This document shows, in pieces, positions 34,402-46,500 of a stretch of 64,000 nt of DNA; position 1 is the stretch's first letter, and each line of letters starts with the position of its first letter. The notes beneath the pieces are model-generated. The model searched no databases, had not been told where the DNA came from, and was given only the letters and a program-made list of their open reading frames with translations. Made by a program: the position numbers and the translations under genes. Source of the DNA: Hysterangium stoloniferum (taxonomy: Eukaryota; Basidiomycota; Agaricomycetes; Hysterangiales; Hysterangiaceae); NCBI GenBank assembly GCA_015178975.1, contig WHVD01000018.1, positions 536,001 to 600,000 of the forward strand. The letters are read 5' to 3'.

Positions 34402-35490
34402 GGTGGCAAGGATGAACAAATAAAAGTCAACAAGTCAAATTGAGGACAGCAGATCAGTCAACAACTCAGATTGAGGTGACAAGGGATCTGATTGGACCAC
34501 AACTCTGATAGAGGTAGCAAGGGTTTCCAACAACTCTGATAGAGGTGGAATTAGATGTCCAACTGTCCAGATTGGGGTGGAATAGGCTGCTTGCTGCAGT
34601 GACACACAGATGTGGTGATAATTGTTGATAATAAGTTATATTTCACAGCTGGAGCAGAGCTCCTTATATACATTTTAATCTGAGACATTTTAGAAGGTTC
34701 TAGAAGATTAACTAATGTCATTCTGAGACAAATGATGTCATTTAGAATTTTCTAGAATTTTCTAGAATTTTCTAAAAGATTACAGAAGAATCTAACTACT
34801 TCTAAGACATTATAGAATGTTCTTGGCATAATAGAATATTCTACAATATTCTATCTACTTGTATATACCTATTTCCTTCTGAAATACTGCAGGAGTCTTC
34901 ACTACTTTTATTGTAGCATACATGCTGATGTAATATTCCCACGCATCATGCACATGTCACGTATGTGGTAATGTAGGCGTCACTTTAGTTCAGCACCTGT
35001 TTATGTAAGCAAAAAAGTGACCTACTCGCACTCCTTTCTGTGCTTCCACAACATAGATAATCTGTAATTAAAGCCCAGGGAAGTGGAGTTGGGATCCATT
35101 CCTCCAGTTCTCAGGTTTAAAACTTGAAAAATAATTCACCCTTGCCAACTAGTAGGACTTACAAATTTTAACTTTTTTTTTGAGTCTCTGAATGCTTAAA
35201 AACTCGTTTCCATGTGATTCTGAGATTTTCAAAATTTCACAAGTGTCAGTATTGGCTGCTTACATAATCATCATGTGATATATTGGGCAGCCTTGTTTTA
35301 AAGGCCTAAAATTGGGAAAGAAAACTGTATTAAATTCAAATATATGTACTTATCTTACTTACATAAAAATTCTCCTAAGAAAAAGAGGGTATAGCTGCAC
35401 ATGTACTTGTACAGTAAGCTGTACACTTGATCACAGGCCACATTACATAAGCAGCACAGTGGCAAACACATGGTTGCACAGTTCTACTAC

Positions 35491-37886
35491 CATGCCTCAG
35501 AAGTCTAAAGCTGCACAATCTCGCATCAAAAACCTTGGATCCAAGGCACAATAAAAGCCCTCAGTGACAATCAAGGATGTCCCAGATGATGATGACTTCA
35601 ATTGCAAACCAGTTTCTCTCAATCTAGATCAAAGCAATGAAAGGATGTATGAGGAAGCATTTATTGTGGATGAAGAAGATGGATCTCTCACCTTGGTAGG
35701 CTTTCTTGATGACTTTGAGGAAGAACCTCTACTAGATCTTGTTCATGATTTGGACTCGGATGATGAAAAATGATGAAAATCCTAGAGATAATTATCCAGG
35801 GATTCAAGAACTCTCTGACCTGGAACAGTTCTCAAGGATACTTGCTGAGGCACAGAGGATAGCAGTTGAGGCTGAATATGAGAGGTCAAAGGAAAACAGG
35901 CGACCAAAGAAATATCTCAAAAACTCTGCACGAACAAAACAAAGGCATAAACAGATTGGAAAGGACCTAGAGAAGCAAGGTTACCTTTCCATTAGGACAT
36001 GTTTTGCAAAAGCTAATGCTGCAGAGAGTGAGGTTAATGAGGTTGCTAGGGGGCAGAATTCTGAGTCAGATGTGGAAATGGCCACCCTTGACAAAGATCA
36101 AGAGAACATATCTGCTGGAAAAAGTGACTCAATGAGCTTGATCTTATGGACTGCTGTGGTTATTGTTCTACTGACCAAATATTATCAGTCAATTGAAGAA
36201 ATTGAAAGACTGGTTAACACTGAAATATATCCACCTTCCAAAGCTCATGAAAAGGTTGAAGAGCTCCTTCAGGCGCTACAAGAAGGCCAAAAACCTGGGG
36301 ACAACACTCTATCCACAGAATCCGATATCATACTGGATCAATTAAATTACAAGGACTTCGGCAAGCCTGTGCAGCACTGACTGTGAAGAGCAAAGATAAG
36401 AAAATTGATGTTCTCTTTCAAGGACGGCTTACTGGGATGGTTGGGACATTGAACCTTTATCTTGACCCACAGCTCTCATATACCTGGCACGAGGCTTCTC
36501 TTATTGCATCAAAATCACAAGGCCATGGAGTTAGCCATGCACACAATCTGCAAACATGGATACATCAGTTCCTGGGTTCTGGAAAATTACCTCTTCACAG
36601 ATATGGAAAGCTATGGGGTACCCTTCTTGATGATAAGGACTTTTCACAAGCAATACAGATTCACCTGTCTGGAATTGCCAAGAACAACTATATCCAAGCT
36701 CAGGATATTGTTGATTTCATGCAGACACCAGAAATGCAAGAAAGGCTTGAGGAGATTGGTTCCAAGAAAAAGAAGATATCAATATGTACCACACAACAGT
36801 GGCTCCACAGGATGGGATGGCAATATAGGAGGAAAAGGAATGGTATGTATGTTGATGGCCATGAGAGGGAAGATGTTGTCAAATACTGGATGGAATTTAT
36901 TGAATGGTGGAAAGTCTATGACAAGCGGATGTATTCATATGATAATGATGGAAACCGTGAAGGTGAACTCACTGGATTGCCTGTCCCATCTGGCCAACAT
37001 TTCCAGCTCATTCTTATCACCCATGATGAATCAACATTTTATGAGACTGACCATCAGAAAACCATGTAGGCCCATCAATCAGTGCCATTAAAGAAGGGGG
37101 AAGGTGTTTCTCTCATGGTCTTGGATTTTTTGACCGTTGAATGGGGAAAATTGCAAAGTGAGGATGGCATGTAGTGAGTTAATCCTGCACTCTAAATTTT
37201 GAATTACTATTTAATCTATGAAATGCAGGTCAGCACGCATTGTCTTCAAAGCAGGAAAAAATCGTGATGGCTACTTCTCATCTAATGACTTGATCACACA
37301 AGTTGACACAGCCATCGATATTTTTGAAGGATGGACAAATGGGTTTGCAACAGGCCTGTTCATTTTGGATAATGCACCGAGCCATCAGAAGCATGCAGAT
37401 GATGCACTTTCTGCAAGAAAGATGCCAAAGTATCCATCTGCAATCTGGGTTCATCGCAAAGGAGGCTCTCGCATGCGAAATACTGTGTTACCAAATGGAG
37501 ACACCCAGTCCTTTTATTTCAAAGAGGACCACCCTACAATGCCTGGATGGTTTAAAGGCATGGAACAAATCATCTGGGAACGAGGCCTATGGAGGGAAAG
37601 TGGCTTACTTGCACAATGTGAAGGTTTTAAATGTGTACAAGGAAAAACTGACTGTTGCTGCCGTCGCCTTCTTTTTACCCAACCAGACTTTGTGGCACAA
37701 AAATCTCAACTTGAAGAGTTCATCACATTGTGGGGTCACATCTGTGACTTCTACCCAAAATATCACTGCGAGCTTAATTTTATTGAGCAGTATTGGGGTG
37801 CAGCAAAGTTCCATTACCGAAACACCGCCAAAACCAATAACATTGTTGAGATAGAAAAGAATATGCTTACATGCTTGGATGATATC
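35491..37886 (+). pseudogene. DDE transposase of the 4-kb element
   Basis: Begins MPQKSKAAQSRIKNLGSKAQ at 35491, then an acidic region, a basic/coiled region (35800-36000), a CENPB/HTH-like middle (36383-36900) and the catalytic core: LITHDESTFYETD (about 37010-37045, first Asp), LFILDNAPSHQ (about 37360-37390, second Asp) and CELNFIEQYWG (about 37770-37800, Glu). A Cys-rich CCCRRLLFTQPDF stretch (37655-37690) is typical of this group. One intron fits in frame (37170-37229, GTAGTG...GCAG). Lesions: a stop after GSKAQ, frame changes near 35770 and 36380, a TAG replacing Trp in the KTM-W motif near 37067, and the LTR insertion. Confidence 0.82.
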
Positions 37887-38691
37887 TGTTACGACCGGAC
37901 AATCCCACCGGACTCCGGGCACTAACCCGTACACCCCCACGCGCTACAAGCACCAATTGTCTGTTTATAGGATTTCCCGCCCGGACTCCATTACGTCAAG
38001 ACTAGTTACGTTCGACCTCATTACGACACATATCAGTCACCGGACTTCCCCCAGACCCCATCTCTGTCTATGTCCGTCTTCATCCCACGCATCAGTCACC
38101 GGATCCCGCTTAGAATCCCGTCACCACTCTAATCGAGCCCCGTTCCCATTTTAGTCAAATGACCTGTCACGATTTAGGACTCCGCTCCCGCTCCATTTCC
38201 CGTTATGGGTTATGCTTTGTCAGATTTGGACTCTGCTCCGTTCCGTCCCATTCCTAACACCAAACTTGGTGTTTACTATTCCCATTTTATGTTCTGTTAG
38301 TTTCATTTCGTTATTACTGGATTTGGTATGTCATTCACTCCATGGCCTATATAAACTGGAAGTTGTTGTACATACAATCCAGTCAGAAAATTAGCTTAGA
38401 TTCCCCCCAGTAATCTAATATATTTTCCGCTCTAAAAACCCTACTCTTATCAGACCGCTCACACTAGTCGGAGCCCACGGGCTCCAGCGCATCTATCTCT
38501 CTCAACCATCTCAACTCACGACCCACAACCTCCGACCCATGACCCCTGCCTGGACTCCCCAGGATTCCCGTCCGCCTGTTTGAAATTGGACAATATGATC
38601 TAGCGAGGGTGCAGCCTATAAGCTGAAGCCAAGTCCTACCGGATATCCCGCGGGTTTCTCTGGAGACCCAGCCTGTGTGTGTATCCTAACA
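37887..38691 (+). mobile_element. Solo LTR, family F, with ATATC target duplication
   Basis: 805 bp, TGTTACGACCGGAC...TATCCTAACA, flanked by perfect ATATC (37882-37886 and 38692-38696). It closely resembles 28352-29099 but is 57 bp longer, mainly a CCGTTATGGGTT-type segment near 38200. It sits in the transposase gene, so it is younger than that transposon. Confidence 0.93.
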
Positions 38692-39430
38692 ATATCCCTT
38701 TGCTTCAAATCAGAAGGTATTTCTCTTATTCTTCTGCCCACTATCTGATCTCATTGTTTTCCCATGCTAGATGGGAAAAAAAAAAATAGGTCTGCCTGGT
38801 TCATATCAGGTTATGATCTCGGACTGTCAGGAGTGGAGACTGCATGGGTCAACAAAAGATACCATGGCCATCGTACATTACCTCCAATCATCCTTGCACA
38901 AGTACAGCAAGCTCAAATTAATATGCCTGTACCATTATAGTGACTCCAATTCATTTTTTGACTTCATAATAAATTTTTCAAAAATTTGATTCGCAAATTT
39001 GGCCACTCTTGGCACTTAGTAATATGATTACATAAGGTGCTGAACTAAAGTGACGCCTACCTTACTTGTGACTGTCAGCCGTTTGTGATGGCTTGTCGCA
39101 TGTGTGACAGCTATCGGGTTTGTGACACATGTCGGGTTTGTGACAAATGTTTGTAACAATTGTCATGTTTCGTGACAATATTCTCGTGCATCATGCATAA
39201 GCGCTGAGTCATTGACATGTTAATCAAAAAAGAATAAAAGATAGAAATTCCGTAGCTTGCTCAACTTATAAGATAAAAATACAAAATAAATTGCATAAAT
39301 TCAGGATAAATCAAGACAATATTGTACAATTTTATTGGCACAATATAAATACATTTAGTTGTTAATTTCCGCAATTTGTTAGGGGAAGTTGGTTAAAAAA
39401 AAGAATAACCTAGAAGTACATCACAGTCCT

Positions 39431-40502
39431 ACTGGTATCTGTGGGTTTCTCCGGAAACCATTTGATAAGCCAGAATTCACCTCTTAACAATTCACTAACT
39501 TGAGGTATGGGCCTTGAATAATCCAGGTGTTGGCAGGGATTTCAGCAAGAGATTTGTTAGAATTATTAAGTGTTTAATAAGCCTAAAGAGTAGCTGAGAG
39601 GCTGATAAAACTTAGATGATTAGCTAAGTTCAAGAGTGATGACAAAAAATTCCAAAATCTGCAAGTGTAGGTGCTTGCAGTTAATATATCAGACTAAGGC
39701 TATTTTTGTCCTTAGGATGATGAGATAAGCTCAATGCTGGTGCAGTAAAATATGTGTGATAAGATGATTTTTATTGGAACCTTGGCCCACCTTATACACA
39801 TTTTGATAACTAAATAATTAACTATTTATTTATTTCATGAGCTCATTATTTAGATTATAATGATCTCATGTTTTACTTATTTTTACCCATTATTTTTGTT
39901 ATGACTCCCCTGCTGAGACAAGGGTTCCAACCTTCTGCTTGAACATGAAGATTCAAGGCCACTTGTGAGGGGTATGCCTTTACCATGGTTTCATTACAGT
40001 GAAATACTTCTTTCTTTTCATTTATATTTTACACATTTTATTCATATTTTTCTATCCTTTATATTCTTTGACTATGGCACCATTTCATTAGTTCGAAGCC
40101 TGTGTATACTTGTGGGTGCACTTGAATATTATTCTCCCCAAGTTTCAAACTGAAAAAGGGTGTAATTGTGGCAGAGGAGCTGATTCTTTGACAGAGGTCT
40201 GAATGTTAAATAGCAGGAAATAAGAAATTCTGAGTATAGGAATAGCTTGCCTCATATATATATATATATGGTGAATACAAAATATTATATCTTACTTCCT
40301 CGCCTGTTATGGAGTTACATGGCAATTTATTTTTGGGACCAAAGCGGAATTTTTTTATTGATTTTCAAACTCCGCACTATGTACCTGAAATAGCTGTAAA
40401 TAACGCGCGCTACCACGCCAGCCGGGTTTCGGGCGCCTATTGAAATGGAGCACATTTACGTCGACCGTTGTTGGCGTTTGAAGCCCCCAACTGACTCAGG
40501 CC
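39431..40502. other. Intergenic; LTR-like debris, then promoter region of the DUF6535 gene
   Basis: 39470-40340 is AT-rich with no open frame of note. A TGTTATGACTCC start near 39897 and TGTATACTTGTGGGTGCAC near 40103 resemble LTR/leader sequence also seen at 53360-53395. From about 40340 composition shifts to that of host genes (GGGTTTCGGGCGCC), marking the likely promoter. Confidence 0.4.
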
Positions 40503-43500
40503 ATGACTCCGCAGTTTGCACAAGATCTTAGTTACGCCGAATCACAGAGACCGTTTGTCTCAGGTATTAAATCGCAGTTTACACTTATTCTAAACTGAGG
40601 CACGCAAACAGAACAAGGGACGACTAACCGTCGAGCTTCGTCTACTAAGATTCCCTCCAGTCGCGATAATGGCTTAGAAAGCGAAGATGATAACCCTCAT
40701 AGCAAGCACGTTAGATCTGATTCAATCATATGGTCATTATATCTGAAGGAAACGGAAAAAGAGGATAAAGAACTTGCCAACTCATTGCAAGTTGGTGTCG
40801 ACCAGCTTCTCATATTTGTATGTTGAATACGATTTCTTTTCTCTATTACCATTCTACTAATTCAGAGTTTTTCAGGCGGGTTTGTTTGGGGCGATTCTTT
40901 CCGCCTTCCTGGTCGAAAGTAAGAAAGATTTGCAGGTAGATCCTGTTCAGGAAATCCTTCAGGCACTTCAAAATCACTTCGCTGTAACTGCCTCTCAGCC
41001 TTTTGAAGTCTCCAAATCATCCCTTATTGTCAACTATTTATGGTTCGCGAGTCTGGGTCTGACTCTCTTTAGTGCTCTTTGTGCTGTACTTGCAAGAGAA
41101 TGGCTGGCGAAGTATATTCCTGTATCACCCGGACGTCACTCAAGTGATGCATGCCAACGTCTCCTTCGTGTTAAGAGAGCACAGCAATGGCGCCTCGAGT
41201 CAGTTGTTGCTGGAATCCCGCTTTTCATTCAACTGGCTCTCTTCCTTTTCTTTGCAGGTCTCGTCTTATTCACCTGGAATACAAATGTGGCTTTAGGCGT
41301 TCTTATGCTGTTTTTGACCATATTTGCAATCGTGCTATATATACTTGGCACCGTTTTTCCTTTGTTATCCCCCGCTTGTCCCTTTCAGACAACAGCGTCG
41401 CGGTTTTTTCCAGTCATCTCTGCAAATGCCAAGTATGACGCGTCCACATCAAACTATTGTGGGTCTTTGCCACGGACAGGAACCTATACATTCAGAATTT
41501 CACAATGGTCAAAAAGCCTTTCTCGGTTCTTCGCCGAATTGTATGGTAAGCCTCCACGGGCCGAACTTGAAGCTGATGTCCTGGCATCGACGATTGCAAA
41601 ATCCACATCAGAGGAGGCAGTTAACGAGGCACTTAGGGCTGTGGCAGGTGCTAAACAATGTGAACGGTTGCGAGTTGCCTTGTGTCAACTAGCCGTCGCG
41701 GAGAAATTATGCAAAATTTTAGAGAACTGCTTTCACCGCCCCGCAGGCGTTGTCACTGTATGTGATGCAGCGCTTGCAGAAGTTTCTCTCCTTGCAATGT
41801 CACGAGTCCTATCACCGCCAACAGACAAACTCATGAACAAAGAGTACCTTACGCCCTTCAAAACACTCTTACAGGTTGGGGGGCCATTACATCGGTTGGA
41901 CAATTTAGATCCTTGTGTGAAGACATTGGGGTGGGCGGTTCATATTGGGATTCGGGTAAACATGGATGATGATGATCTAGAGGTGCCGACAGCCTCACAC
42001 ATTGAAACAGTCGCCACTATGGGTTCAGCACCATACGAGCGAAGGACGTTAATGACGGCGACTATTGATGGAGCACTGTCAGAAAAGAGGGGTTTACTTA
42101 TAACCTGCGAACGGTTAATATTAGGATATTGGCATCTTCGTAGGGTTTTTTCCATGGCTCAGTGAAGAAACTAATTGATGACCAGCGGATTGCCGGGAAA
42201 TGCTGAAAAAAAGGGGGTTAATAGCAGGTAAACTGTACCTATCCCATGAGTCGAAATACATATACCCAATTATTAGCACAACAGGAAAAGAAGAAGAGTG
42301 GCTGAGGAAAGTGGCTGAAAAAGAACATCATAGCGAGGAACGATTACTATTGGAATGTGGTAAGAAAACGCCAAGTAGAGGACGAGTACGATTTAATATG
42401 CACCGGTGTGCAGCTAGGTCCCCAACTGGCGTCGTAGGTGCCATTCCCAAAATTGTGGGACTTTTGAAGAATTCCAACTATTCGGTTCGATCAAGGACAA
42501 TATCGACCCTGGAGGAGGTTTCAGGACAAGGTTTGGTGTGTGATAATGTAGTGTGAATACAGCTGACATTTGACCACAGCCGAATTTCGAGCCGTCATTG
42601 CGGATGTCATTCCCTATATTATTGCACTGTTGAAGGATTCTGACTCTGGCATTCAATCAAGCACACTATCGGTCCTGGGGAAGGTTTCAGAGCAAGGTGC
42701 GTTGTGTGATGATGGGATGGGAATCCGGCTGACACTTGATCATAGCCGAATTTCGAGCCGCCATTGCACCTGCCATCCCCTCCATTGTTGCACTGTTGAA
42801 GGAGTCTGAGTTTAACGTTCGATCAAGCGCACTATCGGTCCTAAAGAAGGTTTTAGAGAAAGGCGCGGTGTGCTATACTGGGATGGGAATCTAGCTGACA
42901 TTTGGCCACAGCCGAATTTCGAGCCACCATTGCGGGGGTCATTCCCGACATTGTTGCACTGCTGAAGCACTCTGACTCCGACCTTCGATTACGCGCAGTA
43001 TCGGTCCTGGGGAAGGTCTCAGAGCAAGGTGCGGTGTGTGATACTGGGATGAGAATCCAGCTAACACTTGACCACAGCCGAATTTCGACTTGCCATTGCA
43101 CCTGCCATTCCCCACATTGTTGCACTGTTGAAGGACTCTGACTCTGACGTCCGATTAAACGCATTATCAGCCCTGGAGCACGTTACAGAGGAAGGTGCGG
43201 TGTGGTAATAGAATGTGAATCCACCTGACATTTGACCACAGCCGAATTTCGGGCCGCCATTGCGGGTGTCATTCCCGACTTTATTGCCATGTGGAAGGAT
43301 TCTGGCTGGCGCGTTCCAGAAGGTACAGTATCGGTCCTGGGGAAGATGTCAGAGCAAGGTGCGGGGTGTGATCATGGGATATGAATCCAGCTGACATTTG
43401 ACCACAGCCGAATTTCGAGCCGCCACTGCGGGTGTCATTCCTGGCATTGTTGCACTGTTGAAGCACTCTGCCTTTGACGTTCGATCAGGCGCAGTATCGG

Positions 43501-46500
43501 TCCTGGGGAGGGTTTCGGAGCAAAGTACGGTGCGGGATACTGGAATGAGAATCCAGCTGACATTTGACCACAGCGCAATTTCGAGCCCTTATTGCGGGTG
43601 TCATTCCCGACATTGTTGCACTGTTGAAGGACTCTGACTGGCGCGTTCGGTCAATCACAGTATCCTTCCTGGGGAAAGTTTCAGAGACAAGTGCGGTCTG
43701 TGATACTGGGATGAGAATCCAGTTAACACTTGACCACAGCTGAATTTCGGGCCCCCATTGCGGGTGTTATTCCCGACATTGTTGTACTGTTAAAGGACTC
43801 TGACTGGCGCGTTCGATTAAGCGTACTATTGGTCCTGGGGAAGGTCTCAGAGCAAGGCGCGGTGTGTGCTACTGGGATGGGAAACCAGCTGACATTTGAC
43901 CACAGCCGAATTTCGGGCCGCCATTGCACCTGCTATCCCCTCCATTGTTGCACTGTCGAAGGACTCTGAGTCTGACGTTCGATCAAACGCACTATCGGTC
44001 CTGGGGAAGGTCTCAGAGCAAGGCGCGGTGTGTGATAATGGGATGGGAATCCAGCTAACACATGACCACAGCCGAATTTCGAGCTGCCATTGCGCCTGCC
44101 CTTCCCGACATTATTGTACTGTTGAAGGACTCTGACTGGCGCGTTCGCTCAAACACAGTATCTTTCCTGGGGAAGGTTTCAGAGCCAAGTGCGGTTTGTG
44201 ATACTGGGATGAGAATCCAGTTGACATTTGACCACAGCCGAATTTCGAGCCCCTATTGCGGGTGTCATTCCTGACATTGTTGCACTGTTGAAGGACTCTG
44301 ACGGGCGCGTTCGATTAAGCGTACTATCAGTCCTGGGGACGGTCTCAGAGCAAGGCGCGGTGTGTGATACTGGGATGGGAACCAGCTGACATTTGACCAT
44401 AGCCGAATTTCGGGTCGCCATTGCGGGTGTCATTCTCGACATTGTTGCGCTGTTGAAGGACTCTGACTCTATGGTTCGATCAAGCGCACTATTGACCATG
44501 GAGAAGATTTCAGAGCAATGTGCGGTCTGTGATACTAGGATGAGAATCCAGCTGACATTTGACCACAGCCGAATTTCGAGCCGCTATTGTACCTGCCATT
44601 CTCGACTTTGTTGTACTGTTGAAGGATCCTCATGATCACGTTAGGTCAAGCGCAGCATCGGCCCTAGTGAAATTTTCAGAACAAGGTGATCCTGATTCAT
44701 TAAATCTTGTTGAAGGATTTGTCTTAAGACTCCATAGGAGAGTTTCTCCCTCTCCTCAGGGTTGACATACTTGCGGCGGTAGGATTATCAGATAAAATGC
44801 AACCGACGCTGCTTGATTCTGGTGCAATCGCACTTCAAACCATTTCCATTCCCTCTGTTTTTCCTTCTCATTCTGCGCGATATCGCGGTAATCTCACAAA
44901 TGTGCCCGATAAACGAGACCTTTCCGGATTGCCTGCCCGTCGTCTATCGTCAATTGTCGATCTCTTGCACAGTACTGATAGTATTTCGCGTCATGAAGCC
45001 ATTAGGATTATTCGATGTGTAAAAGTTACATGTATGTGAAGAGAGGTCATATATTATTCATTGACTAATTTCCATACCACTTATAAAGCGCTAAATTTTT
45101 ACCTTTCCTTATCCAAATTCGACCTCAGAGCCCAAGAGGGAAAGATTACTCTGCTTGAGGTGGTCACTGCTCTGCATATGTTTGGTATGTGCACAAATTC
45201 TCCTTCAACTGCCACGATTCATGGACTTGCAGACGCATTTGGACCCGCCATTACACACGCCATTGCCAACATTGGTGCACTGTTGAAGGACACTGACTCT
45301 AACGTTCGATCAAGCGCAGTATCGATCCTCGAGAAGGTTTCAGAACAAGGTGCGTTGTTTGATACTGGAATGGGAACCCAGCTGACATTTCACCACAGTC
45401 AAATTTCGAGCCCCCATTGCAGGTGTCATTCCCGACATTCTTGCACTGTTGCAGGACTCTGACCGGAGGGTTCGATCAAGCGCAGTATCCGCCCTGGGGA
45501 AACTTTCACAGCCAAGTGCGGTCCGTGCTACTGGGATGATAATCCAGCTAACATTTGACCACAGCCGAATTTAGAGCTGCCACTGCGGGTGTCATTCCCG
45601 ACATTGTTGCACTGTTGAAGCACTCTGACTCTGGCCTTCGATCAAGCGCAATATCGGTCCTGGAGAAAGTTTCAGAGCAACGTGCGGTGTGTGATAATGA
45701 AATGGGAATCCAGCTGACATTTGACCGCAGCAGAATTTCGAGCCCCCATTGCGGGTCTAATTCCCGACATTGTTGCACTGTTGAAGCACTCTGACTCTGG
45801 CATTCGATCAAGCACACTATTGGCCCTGGAGAAGGTTTCAGAGCAAGGTGCGATGTATAATAATGGAACGGGAATCCAGCTGACATTTGGCGACAGCCCA
45901 CTTTCGAGCCGCCATTGCGGATATCAATCCCGACAATGTTGCACTGTTGAAGCACTCTTACTCTGACGTTCAATCAGGAGAAGTATCGGTCCCGGGGAAG
46001 GTTTCAGAGCCAAGTGCGGTCTGTGATACTGGAATGAGAATCTAGCTGACATTTGACCACAGCCGAATTTCGAGCCCCCATTTTAGGTGTCATTCCCGAC
46101 ATTGTTGCCCTGTTGAAGGACTCTGACTGGCACATTCGATCAAGCGCAGTATCCGTCCTGGGAAAACTTTCACAGCCAAGTGCGGTCTATGATCCTGGGA
46201 TGAGAATCCAGCTGACATTTGACTACAGCCGAATTTCGAGCTGCCATTGCGGGTGTCATTCCCGACATTGTTGCATTGTTGAAGCACTCTGACTCTGGTC
46301 TTCGATCAAGCGCACTATTGGCCCTGGAGAAGGTTTCAGAGCCCAGTGCGGTCTGTGATATTAGGATGCGAATCCCGCTGACATTTGACCACAGCCGAAT
46401 TTCAAGCCGTCATTGCTGGTGTCATTCCCGACATTGTTGCACTGTTGAATGACTCTGATTGGCGCGTTCGATCAAGCGCAGTATCTGTTCTGGGGAAAGT

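Larger units (their letters stand above)
34976..39057 (+). mobile_element. 4-kb DDE DNA transposon with TA duplication, carrying a solo LTR
   Basis: Terminal inverted repeats begin GGCGTCACTTTAGTTCAGCACC at the left and its reverse complement at the right, continuing imperfectly (TTATGTAA). The flanking dinucleotide is TA on both sides (34974-34975, 39058-39059). It encodes one large transposase (35491-37886 and beyond), interrupted near its C-terminus by the solo LTR at 37887-38691. Inverted-repeat length and motifs place it in the IS630/Tc1/mariner-like DDE supergroup, of the long form abundant in basidiomycetes; the exact family name is uncertain. Confidence 0.85.
33384..39430 (+). mobile_element. 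Family L element, copy 2, split by a solo LTR and a DDE transposon
   Basis: Its pieces 33384-33815, 34402-34975 and 39058-39430 align in order with the reverse complement of 50262-52197. It starts TG (TGATGTATCAGTCTTATTTT) and ends ACATCACA, an LTR-type pair of ends, about 1.4 kb without insertions. No coding sequence. It may be one very long LTR or a non-autonomous element. It includes TTCTAGAA-rich sequence (34690-34860) and, near its end, GTGACA-type short repeats (39060-39170). Confidence 0.62.

Noticed and set aside
36700-37940. Minus-strand frames opposite the DDE transposase
   Set aside because: They lie wholly antisense to a recognisable catalytic core and have no motif.
42140-42170. 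Stop codon at 42163 as the end of the DUF6535 protein
   Set aside because: A 46-nt intron (42140-42185) with a CTAAT branch-like site removes it and joins in frame to exons leading into the HEAT repeats.
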